17,629 nt of DNA. Source: an uncultured Acidobacteriota bacterium. Lineage in GTDB: Bacteria; Acidobacteriota; Blastocatellia; RBC074. Each line of letters opens with the position of its first letter. Position 1 is the stretch's first letter. The position numbers and the translations under genes are program-made. The stretch spans positions 1 through 17,629 of the forward strand of contig CALBSU010000085.1 in the NCBI GenBank assembly GCA_937967285.1, written 5' to 3'. Below the pieces are notes generated by a model. That model was not told the DNA's origin. It worked only from the letters and a program-made list of their open reading frames with translations, and searched no databases. Shown one piece after another: positions 1 to 17,483 of this stretch.

Positions 1-150
<150 letters not shown>

Positions 151-151
151 G

Positions 152-3481
<3,330 letters not shown>

Positions 3482-3540
3482 TCGGGGTGTCTCCTGAATT
3501 TCTTTATTTTATTTATCGGACACAATTCGAGTTCATATTT

Positions 3541-3599
3541 GGAGTGCTGCGGCCCGGCGCCGCTGGTAGTAGCTTAGCGACGCCGGACCGCCGAACTCA
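3541..3599. repeat. Imperfect GC-rich hairpin repeat between two minus-strand genes
   Basis: The arms 3547-3564 and 3576-3593 pair at 15 of 18 positions around an 11-nt loop (3565-3575). Two of the three plus-strand mismatches are C/A, which become G-U pairs in RNA from the minus strand, the strand on which both flanking genes are transcribed. It lies 9 bp past the hydrolase stop and before the propeller gene. No T tract follows. The outer flank GGAGTGC (3541-3547) is the same word that borders the tandem array at 1-150, in the opposite orientation, which suggests one dispersed repeat family. Role as terminator, processing site or mobile repeat is open. Confidence 0.7.
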
Positions 3600-3602
3600 G
3601 CA

Positions 3603-4646
<1,044 letters not shown>

Positions 4647-4809
4647 GAGACGGTTCTCCTTCTTGTTTGATCTGTTCTCCGGAACGGATCGGTCCGGACG
4701 ACACAATGTAACTCAAACTTCATTCGACAGGAAGACACCAGAAGAGACGCGCGCGAACGGATTTCGGCTACAGGAAATAGATCCGACCGGCGAAGACAGG
4801 ATCTGTAAT

Positions 4810-6450
<1,641 letters not shown>

Positions 6451-6499
6451 ACCGCTCGTCTCCGATACACCTCTGTTCGATTAACTGTAACCAGATATC

Positions 6500-6523
6500 A
6501 TCGAGAATATACTCCTTCTCGAT
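6500..6523. promoter_or_regulatory. 8-bp perfect inverted repeat (hairpin) between regulator and VWFA gene
   Basis: ATCGAGAA (6500-6507) and TTCTCGAT (6516-6523) are exact inverted copies around an 8-nt loop. The element sits 20 bp past the regulator stop and 50 bp before the VWFA start. No T run follows on the minus strand, so an operator or RNA processing hairpin is as likely as a terminator. Confidence 0.45.
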
Positions 6524-6542
6524 TCGCTCCTGCAACAGCGGG

Positions 6543-7916
6543 TCAGTCGAGGACGTGGTGTGTGACGTAGGTGATCTGGACGGGAACTCCGCCGTTGACT
6601 TTGACTCGGATCAGGACCTGATAACCGGACGGCAGTTTCGGCTTTGCGCCGGCCGGGGAGATATTCAGCCTCCGAACCATATCCTTTATATATGCCGGTC
6701 TGGTGACGTACTCGGCCGCGGCCTGGGTGCCCATGGTTGTGATGCCGGCCAGAATGAGCAGCCTGTTTTTGGAATTCAGGCCCTCGATCAGGCTGACCAC
6801 CGCGTAATCCTCGGTGATCTGGCTGCGGGATGGGCCGCCCTGCGCGGCGAAATACTGCGTCGCTTCTCCCTGTCGCGGCCGGGTGTTGACGATACCGTAA
6901 GCTTTCTTGCCGTTGTCGGCCTGATTGATCAGGTTCGGCCTGAAGACGAACTCCTGCTTCTGGGGCAGGTCGCGGAGGAAGAGATTCTCCGCCGGCGATC
7001 CGAGCACGATGATGTTCTCGGCTTTCAGATCGTCCCAGTTGAGCAGCAGACTCCGTTTGATCCTCGATTTCTGCCCGACCCGGGCCATGAAATCGCCGAG
7101 CAGATAAGCTCCCGTCACCTCGCCGATCCCCGTGTAATGTTCGCTGATCGGCTTGCGCGTCGTCTCGATCTCAGACTGCGGCATGATCGGCGATCCGACG
7201 CTGCTGCCGGGAGAATCGAGCGACTTGAGCAGCTTCATGCCGTCCTCTGCCGTCCCCTCGAAGAGGGTGTTGCTGAAGACGACAAGCACCGCGTCGCTCG
7301 AGTTCAGAATGGAACCCCAGAGCGCCTCGACCTCGGTTCTGTCGATCGATTCATCGCTCCCGTCAGGCCCGAGAGCAAGCGATCTGCCCTGCGCAGGTCT
7401 GGAAGATCGCAGAGATATCGCGTAGATGGAGACGGCAAGCAGCCCGATTGCCAGAATGGCGGTCGCATAACGCCAGAAGCTGGATTGAGTTTCGGTCCCG
7501 CCTTCGGTCGTCACGACGGCCGGCGCCTCCGCGGCGCCGTTGACTGCGCTCGACGCCTCCTCCGCCACCCTGCGCTCCGATGCCAGAGAGAAGACTGGGA
7601 CGTACTGCCCCTTCGGAAGATCTATGATGATCGGATCCTGAAGACCTTCGGAGGCGTAGTATTCCTGCAGCTTGGCTCTCAGGCGGCCGGCCTGAACCCT
7701 GACCACCGAATCGATTTTGGAATCGAAATCGCTGCTTCGACCGAAGACCTCTGTCGCGATGACATATTCCTTGAGCCGGCCCTCCTGGTTTTCGACAGAC
7801 ATGTCGACAACGAAGCGCAGAAAACCCTTTAAACTCTCCGATCCCTGCAGACTTCTGCCACGCAGGATCTTCTCCATCTGCTCCAGTTTGTCTTTTCTGC
7901 TGATCTCCATGGACAT
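6543..7916 (-). CDS. Membrane-anchored winged-helix regulator, acidobacterial type
   Basis: A 457-residue protein. Residues 1-110 resemble the N-terminal DNA-binding-like module common in Acidobacteriota, including the stretches EVFGRSSDFDSKIDSVVRVQ and AGRLRAKLQEYY and the ending LPKGQYVPVF (100-109). After an Ala/Glu-rich linker a single membrane segment spans about 148-168 (WRYATAILAIGLLAVSIYAI). The remaining 290 residues would be extracytoplasmic and match no family I know; it includes an NxLFEG-like segment and EDYAVVSLIEG. The topology resembles ToxR/CadC-type one-component sensors, where an outside domain controls an inside DNA-binding domain. A second in-frame ATG lies 6 nt downstream; the ribosome site is weak for both. 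It may control itself through the inverted repeats at 7922-7964 and possibly the secreted-protein genes downstream. Confidence 0.8.
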   Translation of the reverse strand: MSMEISRKDKLEQMEKILRGRSLQGSESLKGFLRFVVDMSVENQEGRLKEYVIATEVFGRSSDFDSKIDSVVRVQAGRLRAKLQEYYASEGLQDPIIIDLPKGQYVPVFSLASERRVAEEASSAVNGAAEAPAVVTTEGGTETQSSFWRYATAILAIGLLAVSIYAISLRSSRPAQGRSLALGPDGSDESIDRTEVEALWGSILNSSDAVLVVFSNTLFEGTAEDGMKLLKSLDSPGSSVGSPIMPQSEIETTRKPISEHYTGIGEVTGAYLLGDFMARVGQKSRIKRSLLLNWDDLKAENIIVLGSPAENLFLRDLPQKQEFVFRPNLINQADNGKKAYGIVNTRPRQGEATQYFAAQGGPSRSQITEDYAVVSLIEGLNSKNRLLILAGITTMGTQAAAEYVTRPAYIKDMVRRLNISPAGAKPKLPSGYQVLIRVKVNGGVPVQITYVTHHVLD

Positions 7917-7921
7917 GCCTG

Positions 7922-7944
7922 CGTTACATTCCGGCCATGTAACG
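7922..7944. promoter_or_regulatory. Perfect inverted repeat CGTTACAT-N7-ATGTAACG before regulator start
   Basis: Arms at 7922-7929 and 7937-7944 are exact inverted copies and end 6 bp before the regulator ATG (7916). In the mRNA this would be an 8-bp stem next to the start codon. It could be a DNA operator for an autoregulator or a translation-blocking hairpin. The stem and loop also contain a four-codon frame (ATG GCC GGA ATG TAA) on the minus strand. Confidence 0.6.
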
Positions 7945-7948
7945 TCCA

Positions 7949-7964
7949 GTTAACCCGGACTAAC
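7949..7964. promoter_or_regulatory. Second, shorter inverted repeat GTTA-N8-TAAC in regulator leader
   Basis: GTTA (7949-7952) and TAAC (7961-7964) mirror each other 4 bp beyond the longer palindrome and share its GTTA/TAAC ends. It could be a weaker second site for the same protein; a 4-bp arm is weak evidence alone. Confidence 0.3.
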
Positions 7965-7988
7965 ACGATGATGCTTAGGAATTTACGT

Positions 7989-8016
7989 ATTATACGTCTA
8001 TCACGCGGCTTTGCAA
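7989..8016 (-). promoter_or_regulatory. Sigma70-like promoter for the winged-helix regulator
   Basis: On the minus strand, TTGCAA (8011-8016) and a consensus TATAAT (7989-7994) are separated by 16 bp. The -10 box lies inside a perfect 13-bp palindrome, ACGTATTATACGT (7985-7997). Expected transcription start is near 7982, giving a leader of about 65 nt that holds both inverted repeats. Confidence 0.6.
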
Positions 8017-8129
8017 CAAGGCGCACAAACTTGCATCATCGACCGCTCACGGATCGAGACCGTCTCCATCGAAACGCTGTTTCCGATCAATAATGAAAGC
8101 CCGATTAATGCGCATCAAGGTCGATTTCA

Positions 8130-8158
8130 TTGACAGGCGGAGATGATTTCCGTATTAT
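8130..8158 (+). promoter_or_regulatory. Near-consensus sigma70-like promoter for the 8220 gene
   Basis: A perfect -35 TTGACA (8130-8135), a 17-bp spacer and TATTAT (8153-8158, one mismatch to consensus) point into the plus-strand gene, with a transcript start near 8165 and a leader of about 55 nt. This is the best promoter match in the window. With 7989-8016 it accounts for the 303-bp divergent region 7917-8219, in which no further gene is seen. Confidence 0.7.
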
Positions 8159-8219
8159 CCGAAAGTCATTGATAAATCCCTCACCTCAATCCCCCTTTTA
8201 AGCTGAACAGCCGGGAATC

Positions 8220-8693
8220 GTGTCATTTCATGATCCCTGGATGAGCCAGTACCTTGTTGCCTGCCCAAATAATCTGAGCCCCGTTCAACTTCATTCGTGG
8301 GTCAACATCTGCATCAGGGAGTGTGAAGATATGGATGTACAAGCTCGGAATGCAGGCGGCGGCTATCGTTCGCGGTATCTTGCGTTTCTCAAACAGCGCC
8401 ATCCCGAGACGCAGGACGGAGCGACAAAGGCGGTCCTCGGACTCGGCAAGGGCGTCATCAACATCACGATATTTATCGGGCTGGTTATCGGCATACTGAC
8501 GATCTTCGGGTTCGGGCTGACACGGCTGACATCGCAGCAGACTACCACCAGAACATCGAAGGCCGCATCGCAGAGCACATCGCTGAAGGTCAGTGAGGGC
8601 GGACTGATCGTGCCGCCGACGGTCTATCCTTCAGGTCACGCCGTTGACCCCGCACCCCGGAGGACGGAACGGGACAAACGCCCATCGAAGTGA
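8220..8693 (+). CDS. Small single-pass membrane protein of unknown function
   Basis: A 157-residue product if the GTG at 8220 is used; the ATG at 8241 is an alternative, and neither has a strong ribosome site. I do not recognise the family. Residues 1-77 are polar, with cysteines at 15, 31 and 35 and an aromatic stretch YRSRYLAFLKQ (49-59). A hydrophobic segment at about 79-100 (VINITIFIGLVIGILTIFGF) should cross the membrane once. The last 57 residues are Ser/Thr-rich, then Pro and basic, and probably disordered. The strong promoter at 8130-8158 is the main external support that the gene is real. It precedes the Rsm22 gene on the same strand by 59 bp, which has its own possible promoter, so shared function is not implied. 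Confidence 0.6.
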   Translation: MSFHDPWMSQYLVACPNNLSPVQLHSWVNICIRECEDMDVQARNAGGGYRSRYLAFLKQRHPETQDGATKAVLGLGKGVINITIFIGLVIGILTIFGFGLTRLTSQQTTTRTSKAASQSTSLKVSEGGLIVPPTVYPSGHAVDPAPRRTERDKRPSK

Positions 8694-8699
8694 AATGAG

Positions 8700-8728
8700 T
8701 TGTCCGCAAGGGACTGAGACCGGATAAT
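8700..8728 (+). promoter_or_regulatory. Possible promoter for the Rsm22-type gene
   Basis: TTGTCC (8700-8705, 4 of 6) and GATAAT (8723-8728, 5 of 6) are 17 bp apart just after the preceding stop codon. The predicted transcript start near 8735 would fall within the AGGTGG ribosome site (8734-8739), giving an unusually short leader, so read-through from the upstream gene is an alternative. Confidence 0.4.
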
Positions 8729-8752
8729 GGGGCAGGTGGTGATCCATAGCCC

Positions 8753-9700
8753 ATGCAATTGCCGGAATCGCTCAAGAAACGGATAGAGGAGTCGGTCGGA
8801 GGCTTCAAGCCTGCCGATCTGGCGAATGCCGCATCCGAACTGTCGGCGAGGTATCGATCGGGGACGAAGGCCGCGCGGTTTGCGGACAGCCAGACGATCC
8901 GGGCCGCGTATCTCGCGACTCGAATGCCCGCGACGTTCGCGGTGCTGAGCAATGTGTTCGATCAGCTTAGCGGGCTGTCGCCGAGAAGCCTGCTCGATCT
9001 GGGAAGCGGCCCCGGGACCGCGCTCTGGGCGGCTGCGCAGGCATTCGAGGGTCTGGAAAGCGCGACGTTGTGTGACAGCGATCCGGATATGCTGAGGATC
9101 GGGAAGAATCTCGTCTCGGGCGAGACCGCACGGCCATTCGCTGGAACCCGGTGGGTCATGGCGGATCTCAGGAACGCGCCACTGGATCCGCACGATCTGG
9201 TCGTCTGTTCCTATTCGCTCGGCGAACTGGGCGCTCAAGCTGCGAGCGAGGTTGCTCAGAGAGCCTGGAAGAGCGCCCGGGAAGCGCTGATCGTCATCGA
9301 ACCCGGTACGATCAAGGGTTTCTCTCTGATCAGGGAGCTGCGAGGGATGCTGATCGCCTCGGGAGCGCACATTGCGGCGCCCTGCCCTCACGATCATGAA
9401 TGTCCGATCCGTGACGGGGACTGGTGCCATTTCGCCGCCCGCATCGAACGAACCTCGCTGCATCGTTACCTCAAGACCGCTGAGAAAGGCCATGAGGACG
9501 AGAAGTTCTCGTATCTGATCGCGCTCAAATCACCTGCCCCCCGACAATCCGCGCGGATCCTCAGGCACCCCCGGCATCACAGCGGATTCATCCGCCTGAA
9601 GCTGTGCGCAGCCGGCGGGATCGAGGACCTGACGATCACACGGTCCCAGAAGGAACTCTGGCGAAAGGCCCGCAAGGCGAAGTGGGGCGATGAATGGTGA
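8753..9700 (+). CDS. Rsm22/METTL17-type methyltransferase-fold ribosome assembly protein
   Basis: A 315-residue protein of the Rsm22 family, whose mitochondrial members (yeast Rsm22, human METTL17) help assemble the small ribosomal subunit. The Rossmann methyltransferase motif I is LLDLGSGPGTA (80-90), with acidic D108 in CDSDP. The family signature follows: C211-P-H...C217-P...W-C225-H-F, and a lone C285 in KLCAAGG. In METTL17, four cysteines with the same 6- and 8-residue spacing bind a 4Fe-4S cluster (recalled from literature), so C211, C217, C225 and C285 are the probable ligands here. The C-terminus is basic (residues 298-311), suited to rRNA contact. Whether it methylates anything is unknown; a structural role is likely. 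AGGTGG lies upstream of the ATG at suitable distance. It runs head-on into the amidase gene with only 4 bp between. Confidence 0.88.
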   Translation: MQLPESLKKRIEESVGGFKPADLANAASELSARYRSGTKAARFADSQTIRAAYLATRMPATFAVLSNVFDQLSGLSPRSLLDLGSGPGTALWAAAQAFEGLESATLCDSDPDMLRIGKNLVSGETARPFAGTRWVMADLRNAPLDPHDLVVCSYSLGELGAQAASEVAQRAWKSAREALIVIEPGTIKGFSLIRELRGMLIASGAHIAAPCPHDHECPIRDGDWCHFAARIERTSLHRYLKTAEKGHEDEKFSYLIALKSPAPRQSARILRHPRHHSGFIRLKLCAAGGIEDLTITRSQKELWRKARKAKWGDEW

Positions 9701-9704
9701 GTCC

Positions 9705-11306
9705 TCAGGACACGGCGGTCGGAAGAAAGCGCGGCGACCGTCGATGCTTTGTCGCCTGTTCGAATGCGTACGCGTATTTGATCAGTCTGGCCTCGCTCCA
9801 TGCCGGACCGAAGAACGAGATACCGCACGGCAGACCGTGAATGTATCCGTTCGGGACCGTGATGTGCGGGTACCCGGCAACGGCCGACGCCGATGAGAAA
9901 CCGCCGCCGAAATGGTCGCCGTTGATCCAGTCGGTCAGCCATGGCGTTCCGCCGGTCGGAGCGATCAGCGCGTCGAGTCTATTGCCGCGAATCATGGCGT
10001 CGATCCCCTGGCTGCGCGTCAGGCGATGATTGGCCGCCAGCGCGCGCCGGTATTTCAGTTCGGTCAATGGTCCCTTCTCAGCCGCCTTGATCATTGTGTC
10101 CTGCCCGAACCACGGCATCTCGCGGTCCCTGTTCCGTTCGTTGAATCCGATCACGTCGTCGATCGTTTTGACGGGCGACGACGGTCCGAGAGTCGCGAGA
10201 TATGCGTTGAGATCCGCCTTGAATTCGTAGAGCAGAACCTCGAACTCAGTATCGTCATACTTCCCTTTCGTCGGATCGCTGACCGGATCGACCACCACGG
10301 CTCCGAGTTTTCTGATCGCCGCGATCGACTCCTCCATCAGTTTGTCCACGCCTTCGCTGAATCCGAAATAGTTGCGGACGACGCCGATCCGCGCGCCCCT
10401 GAGGCCGTTCAGATCGAGATATTTAGTAAAGTCCGATGGGACGCGGCCGCGGGAGGATGAGGTTGCCGGATCGCGCGGATCGATGCCGGTCAGAGCGCCG
10501 AGCAGCGACGCGGCATCCGCGACCGTCCGGGCCATCGGGCCGGCCGTATCCTGGCTGTGAGCGATCGGGATGATGCCCGAGCGACTGACCGCCCCGATCG
10601 TCGGCTTGATGCCGACCAGCGAATTGGCGTTCGAGGGGCAGACGATCGACCCGTCGGTCTCGGTGCCCACAGCCACGGCGCAGAGATTCGCCGAGACGGC
10701 CGCGCCGGAACCCGAACTCGATCCGCAGGGATTGCGATCGAGAGCGTATGGATTGCGCGTCTGGCCTCCGCGGCCGCTCCAGCCGCTGGTCGATTTCGAG
10801 GACCTGAAATTGGCCCATTCGCTGAGATTTGTCTTGCCGATGATGACGGCGCCGGCGGCTCTCAGCCGCTCGACGATGAAGGCATCCTTCGGCGCGATCG
10901 AATCGGCCAGCGCGAGAGAGCCCGCCGTCGTGTGCATCCGGTCGGCCGTGTCGATGTTGTCCTTAATCAGAACCGGGATGCCATGCAGCGGGCCGCGCAA
11001 GTTTCCGCCGCGGCGTTCGCCATCGAGCGCATCGGCGATACTGATCGCGTCGGGATTGAGTTCGATGACCGAGTTGAGCTTCGGTCCCGCCTTGTCGATC
11101 GAAGAGATGCGTTCGAGGTACGCCTCGACGATCGATCGCGATGTCCGGCCCCCTTCGCGCATCGCCGCCTGCAGGTCGGCGACCGTCGCCTCTTCCAGAT
11201 CGAAGGTCCGGGTTTGAAGTTCGGTGTGCGACCTCGTAGATGCCGCCATGATGATCGCGGCTCCGCCGGTTTTAAGAAATTCCCTGCGCCGTTTTCCATT
11301 TTCCAT
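9705..11306 (-). CDS. Tat-exported amidase-signature (GatA-like) hydrolase
   Basis: A 533-residue amidase-signature enzyme. The N-terminus has a twin-arginine motif, R7-R8-E-F-L-K, followed by a hydrophobic stretch GGAAIIMAA, indicating export of the folded protein by Tat. The catalytic Ser-cisSer-Lys triad is intact: Lys115 in PVLIKDN, Ser196 in CGSSSGSG, and nucleophile Ser220 in GTETDGS. The 24-residue spacing between the two serines equals that of known members such as fatty acid amide hydrolase. Unlike GatA, it is exported and no gatB or gatC is nearby, so it is not the tRNA-dependent amidotransferase; it should cleave small amides or peptides outside the cytoplasm, substrate unknown. 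The ribosome site is weak. Its 149-bp upstream region carries a promoter candidate and a palindrome. Confidence 0.92.
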   Translation of the reverse strand: MENGKRRREFLKTGGAAIIMAASTRSHTELQTRTFDLEEATVADLQAAMREGGRTSRSIVEAYLERISSIDKAGPKLNSVIELNPDAISIADALDGERRGGNLRGPLHGIPVLIKDNIDTADRMHTTAGSLALADSIAPKDAFIVERLRAAGAVIIGKTNLSEWANFRSSKSTSGWSGRGGQTRNPYALDRNPCGSSSGSGAAVSANLCAVAVGTETDGSIVCPSNANSLVGIKPTIGAVSRSGIIPIAHSQDTAGPMARTVADAASLLGALTGIDPRDPATSSSRGRVPSDFTKYLDLNGLRGARIGVVRNYFGFSEGVDKLMEESIAAIRKLGAVVVDPVSDPTKGKYDDTEFEVLLYEFKADLNAYLATLGPSSPVKTIDDVIGFNERNRDREMPWFGQDTMIKAAEKGPLTELKYRRALAANHRLTRSQGIDAMIRGNRLDALIAPTGGTPWLTDWINGDHFGGGFSSASAVAGYPHITVPNGYIHGLPCGISFFGPAWSEARLIKYAYAFEQATKHRRSPRFLPTAVS

Positions 11307-11357
11307 TTCGATCAGCTCGCATTCGTATCGTGAATTTCAGTGAATCTAAACAATGAT

Positions 11358-11371
11358 TTCCGGATCCGGAA
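11358..11371. promoter_or_regulatory. 14-bp perfect palindrome TTCCGGATCCGGAA before the amidase gene
   Basis: It lies just downstream of the predicted transcript start from 11384-11410 and 52 bp before the amidase ATG, a usual place for a repressor site. A 14-bp palindrome is expected about once by chance in a window this size, so location is the main argument. Confidence 0.35.
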
Positions 11372-11383
11372 GGCTTGCCAGCC

Positions 11384-11410
11384 ATTCTAGCATCATTGAT
11401 CGTAATTCAA
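11384..11410 (-). promoter_or_regulatory. Candidate extended -10 promoter for the amidase gene
   Basis: On the minus strand TGC-TAGAAT gives an extended -10 (TAGAAT at 11384-11389), preceded after 15 bp by TTGAAT (11405-11410). The short spacer is partly offset by the TG extension. It lies between the kdpD stop and the amidase start, indicating that the amidase is transcribed independently of kdp. Confidence 0.45.
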
Positions 11411-11455
11411 ACGCCGGCTGATCTTGTTATCCAACCCCTGACCCGGCCGACGGTG

Positions 11456-12610
<1,155 letters not shown>

Positions 12611-12611
12611 C

Positions 12612-13187
12612 CTATCGCCTCATCGGAAAGCGCTCGTCCAGAGCGAGGTTGAGCAGTAAAACATTGACACGCGCTTCGCCGAAAATCCCGAACGTGCGGC
12701 CTTCGGTATTCTCGAGGACCAGATTGCTGACTTCATCGGTCCCGATACGGCGTTCGCGGGCGACTCGCGGGATCTGAAATTCCGCCGCCTCCGGCGAGAT
12801 GTGCGGGTCGAGCCCCGATCCGGATGTCGTCACCAGATCGACGGGAACAGGGGCGCCGGGATTTTCCGCCTCCAACCGACCTGCCTCGATTCTGATCCGC
12901 TCAATCAGATTTTTACTGGTCGGGCCGAGGTTCGACCCGGTCGAAGCGCCGGCATCATAACCGGCCGGGCCGGCCGCCGACGGTCGCGGTCGAAAATAAC
13001 CGGGTGACGAAAATGGCTGCCCGATCAACTTCGAGCCGACGAGCTTACCATCGCGTATCATCATCTGACCGTTGGCCTGATCCCGGAATATTCCCTGAGA
13101 GACAGCGGTCACAATCAGCGGATAGATAATTCCGACAAGCAGCGTGGTCAGGAGCGTCATGAGAATACTCGTTTTGATCAGCTTCAT
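12612..13187 (-). CDS. kdpC: Potassium-transporting ATPase subunit KdpC
   Basis: The 191-residue length matches the family. One N-terminal membrane helix spans about 7-29 (SILMTLLTTLLVGIIYPLIV), with the rest outside. Family motifs are present in order: GSKLIGQ (51-57), YFRPRPS (64-70), TGSNLGP (83-89), TTSGSGLDPHISPEAA (120-135), and the terminal VNVLLLNLALDE. KdpC binds alongside KdpA and KdpB in the K+-pumping complex and is thought to aid ATP affinity and complex stability. AAGGAG (13194-13199) sits 6 nt before the ATG and overlaps the kdpB stop codon, so the two are translationally linked; 11 bp separate the genes. Confidence 0.96.
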   Translation of the reverse strand: MKLIKTSILMTLLTTLLVGIIYPLIVTAVSQGIFRDQANGQMMIRDGKLVGSKLIGQPFSSPGYFRPRPSAAGPAGYDAGASTGSNLGPTSKNLIERIRIEAGRLEAENPGAPVPVDLVTTSGSGLDPHISPEAAEFQIPRVARERRIGTDEVSNLVLENTEGRTFGIFGEARVNVLLLNLALDERFPMRR

Positions 13188-13198
13188 TTTTCACTCCT

Positions 13199-15238
<2,040 letters not shown>

Positions 15239-15241
15239 ATG

Positions 15242-15280
<39 letters not shown>

Positions 15281-15406
15281 TGCGCCTTCAAGCCGATTTT
15301 GAGCTATACGGATATCAATATCCAATGAGTGTTCTTTGCCCCTTTGCGATTAAATCCCTTTGCCAGCTTGGCGATCCTGGCGTTTAATTCCACCATTTCC
15401 GATGTG

Positions 15407-17170
<1,764 letters not shown>

Positions 17171-17185
17171 AAGTTCACCACGCAC

Positions 17186-17275
17186 TCAGAATTTTTCCGG
17201 CTTGAGCAGCGCCGTCACGAGATAGATCAGCAGCAGCGCCGCCACGGTCAGGAAAATCAGCGATTGAAGGTTCAT
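17186..17275 (-). CDS. kdpF: Potassium-transporting ATPase small subunit KdpF
   Basis: A 29-residue peptide with one membrane helix (LIFLTVAALLLIYLVTALL) and a polar tail ending KPEKF. Length equals that of E. coli KdpF, and the L-Y-L-V-x-A-L core and aromatic C-terminus are the family pattern. KdpF stabilises the KdpABC complex in the membrane. A GGAGA site (17284-17288) lies 8 nt before the ATG. It lies directly before kdpA, the standard position, and starts 4 nt after the upstream peptide gene. Confidence 0.92.
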   Translation of the reverse strand: MNLQSLIFLTVAALLLIYLVTALLKPEKF

Positions 17276-17279
17276 GACG

Positions 17280-17375
17280 TCAGTCTCCGGAATTCAACCG
17301 CTCGCATCCGCGCACATAAGCGAGCGCGAGCAGAAAGAAGAGAATCGAGGCTGTGACGAAAAGCAGATCGAACAT
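17280..17375 (-). CDS. 31-residue membrane peptide encoded just before kdpF
   Basis: A short frame with a strong AAGGAG site (17381-17386) 5 nt before its ATG. It encodes a hydrophobic helix (about residues 3-21) followed by YVRGCERL and a polar tail. The stop is 4 nt from the kdpF start, so it is in the kdp operon and probably co-translated. Small peptides of this form (hydrophobic helix followed by a Y-V-R-x-C-[ED]-R-L-like end) precede kdpF in other bacteria as I recall, usually as unnamed hypothetical proteins. It could be an extra small subunit of the KdpFABC complex; function unknown. Confidence 0.82.
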   Translation of the reverse strand: MFDLLFVTASILFFLLALAYVRGCERLNSGD

Positions 17376-17395
17376 CTGAACTCCTTTCCCTCTTA

Positions 17396-17467
<72 letters not shown>

Positions 17468-17483
17468 TCCGGCCCCTGAAGTT

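Noticed and set aside
9705..11306. Amidase as GatA of the Glu-tRNA amidotransferase
   Set aside because: It has a Tat signal for export and no gatB or gatC neighbour, although the catalytic triad is the same.
15304..15396. 30-codon minus-strand frame in the kdpA-kdpB gap
   Set aside because: It has no ribosome site and its Ala/Lys-rich translation comes from GCAAAG-type repeat words, typical of repeat DNA rather than a gene.
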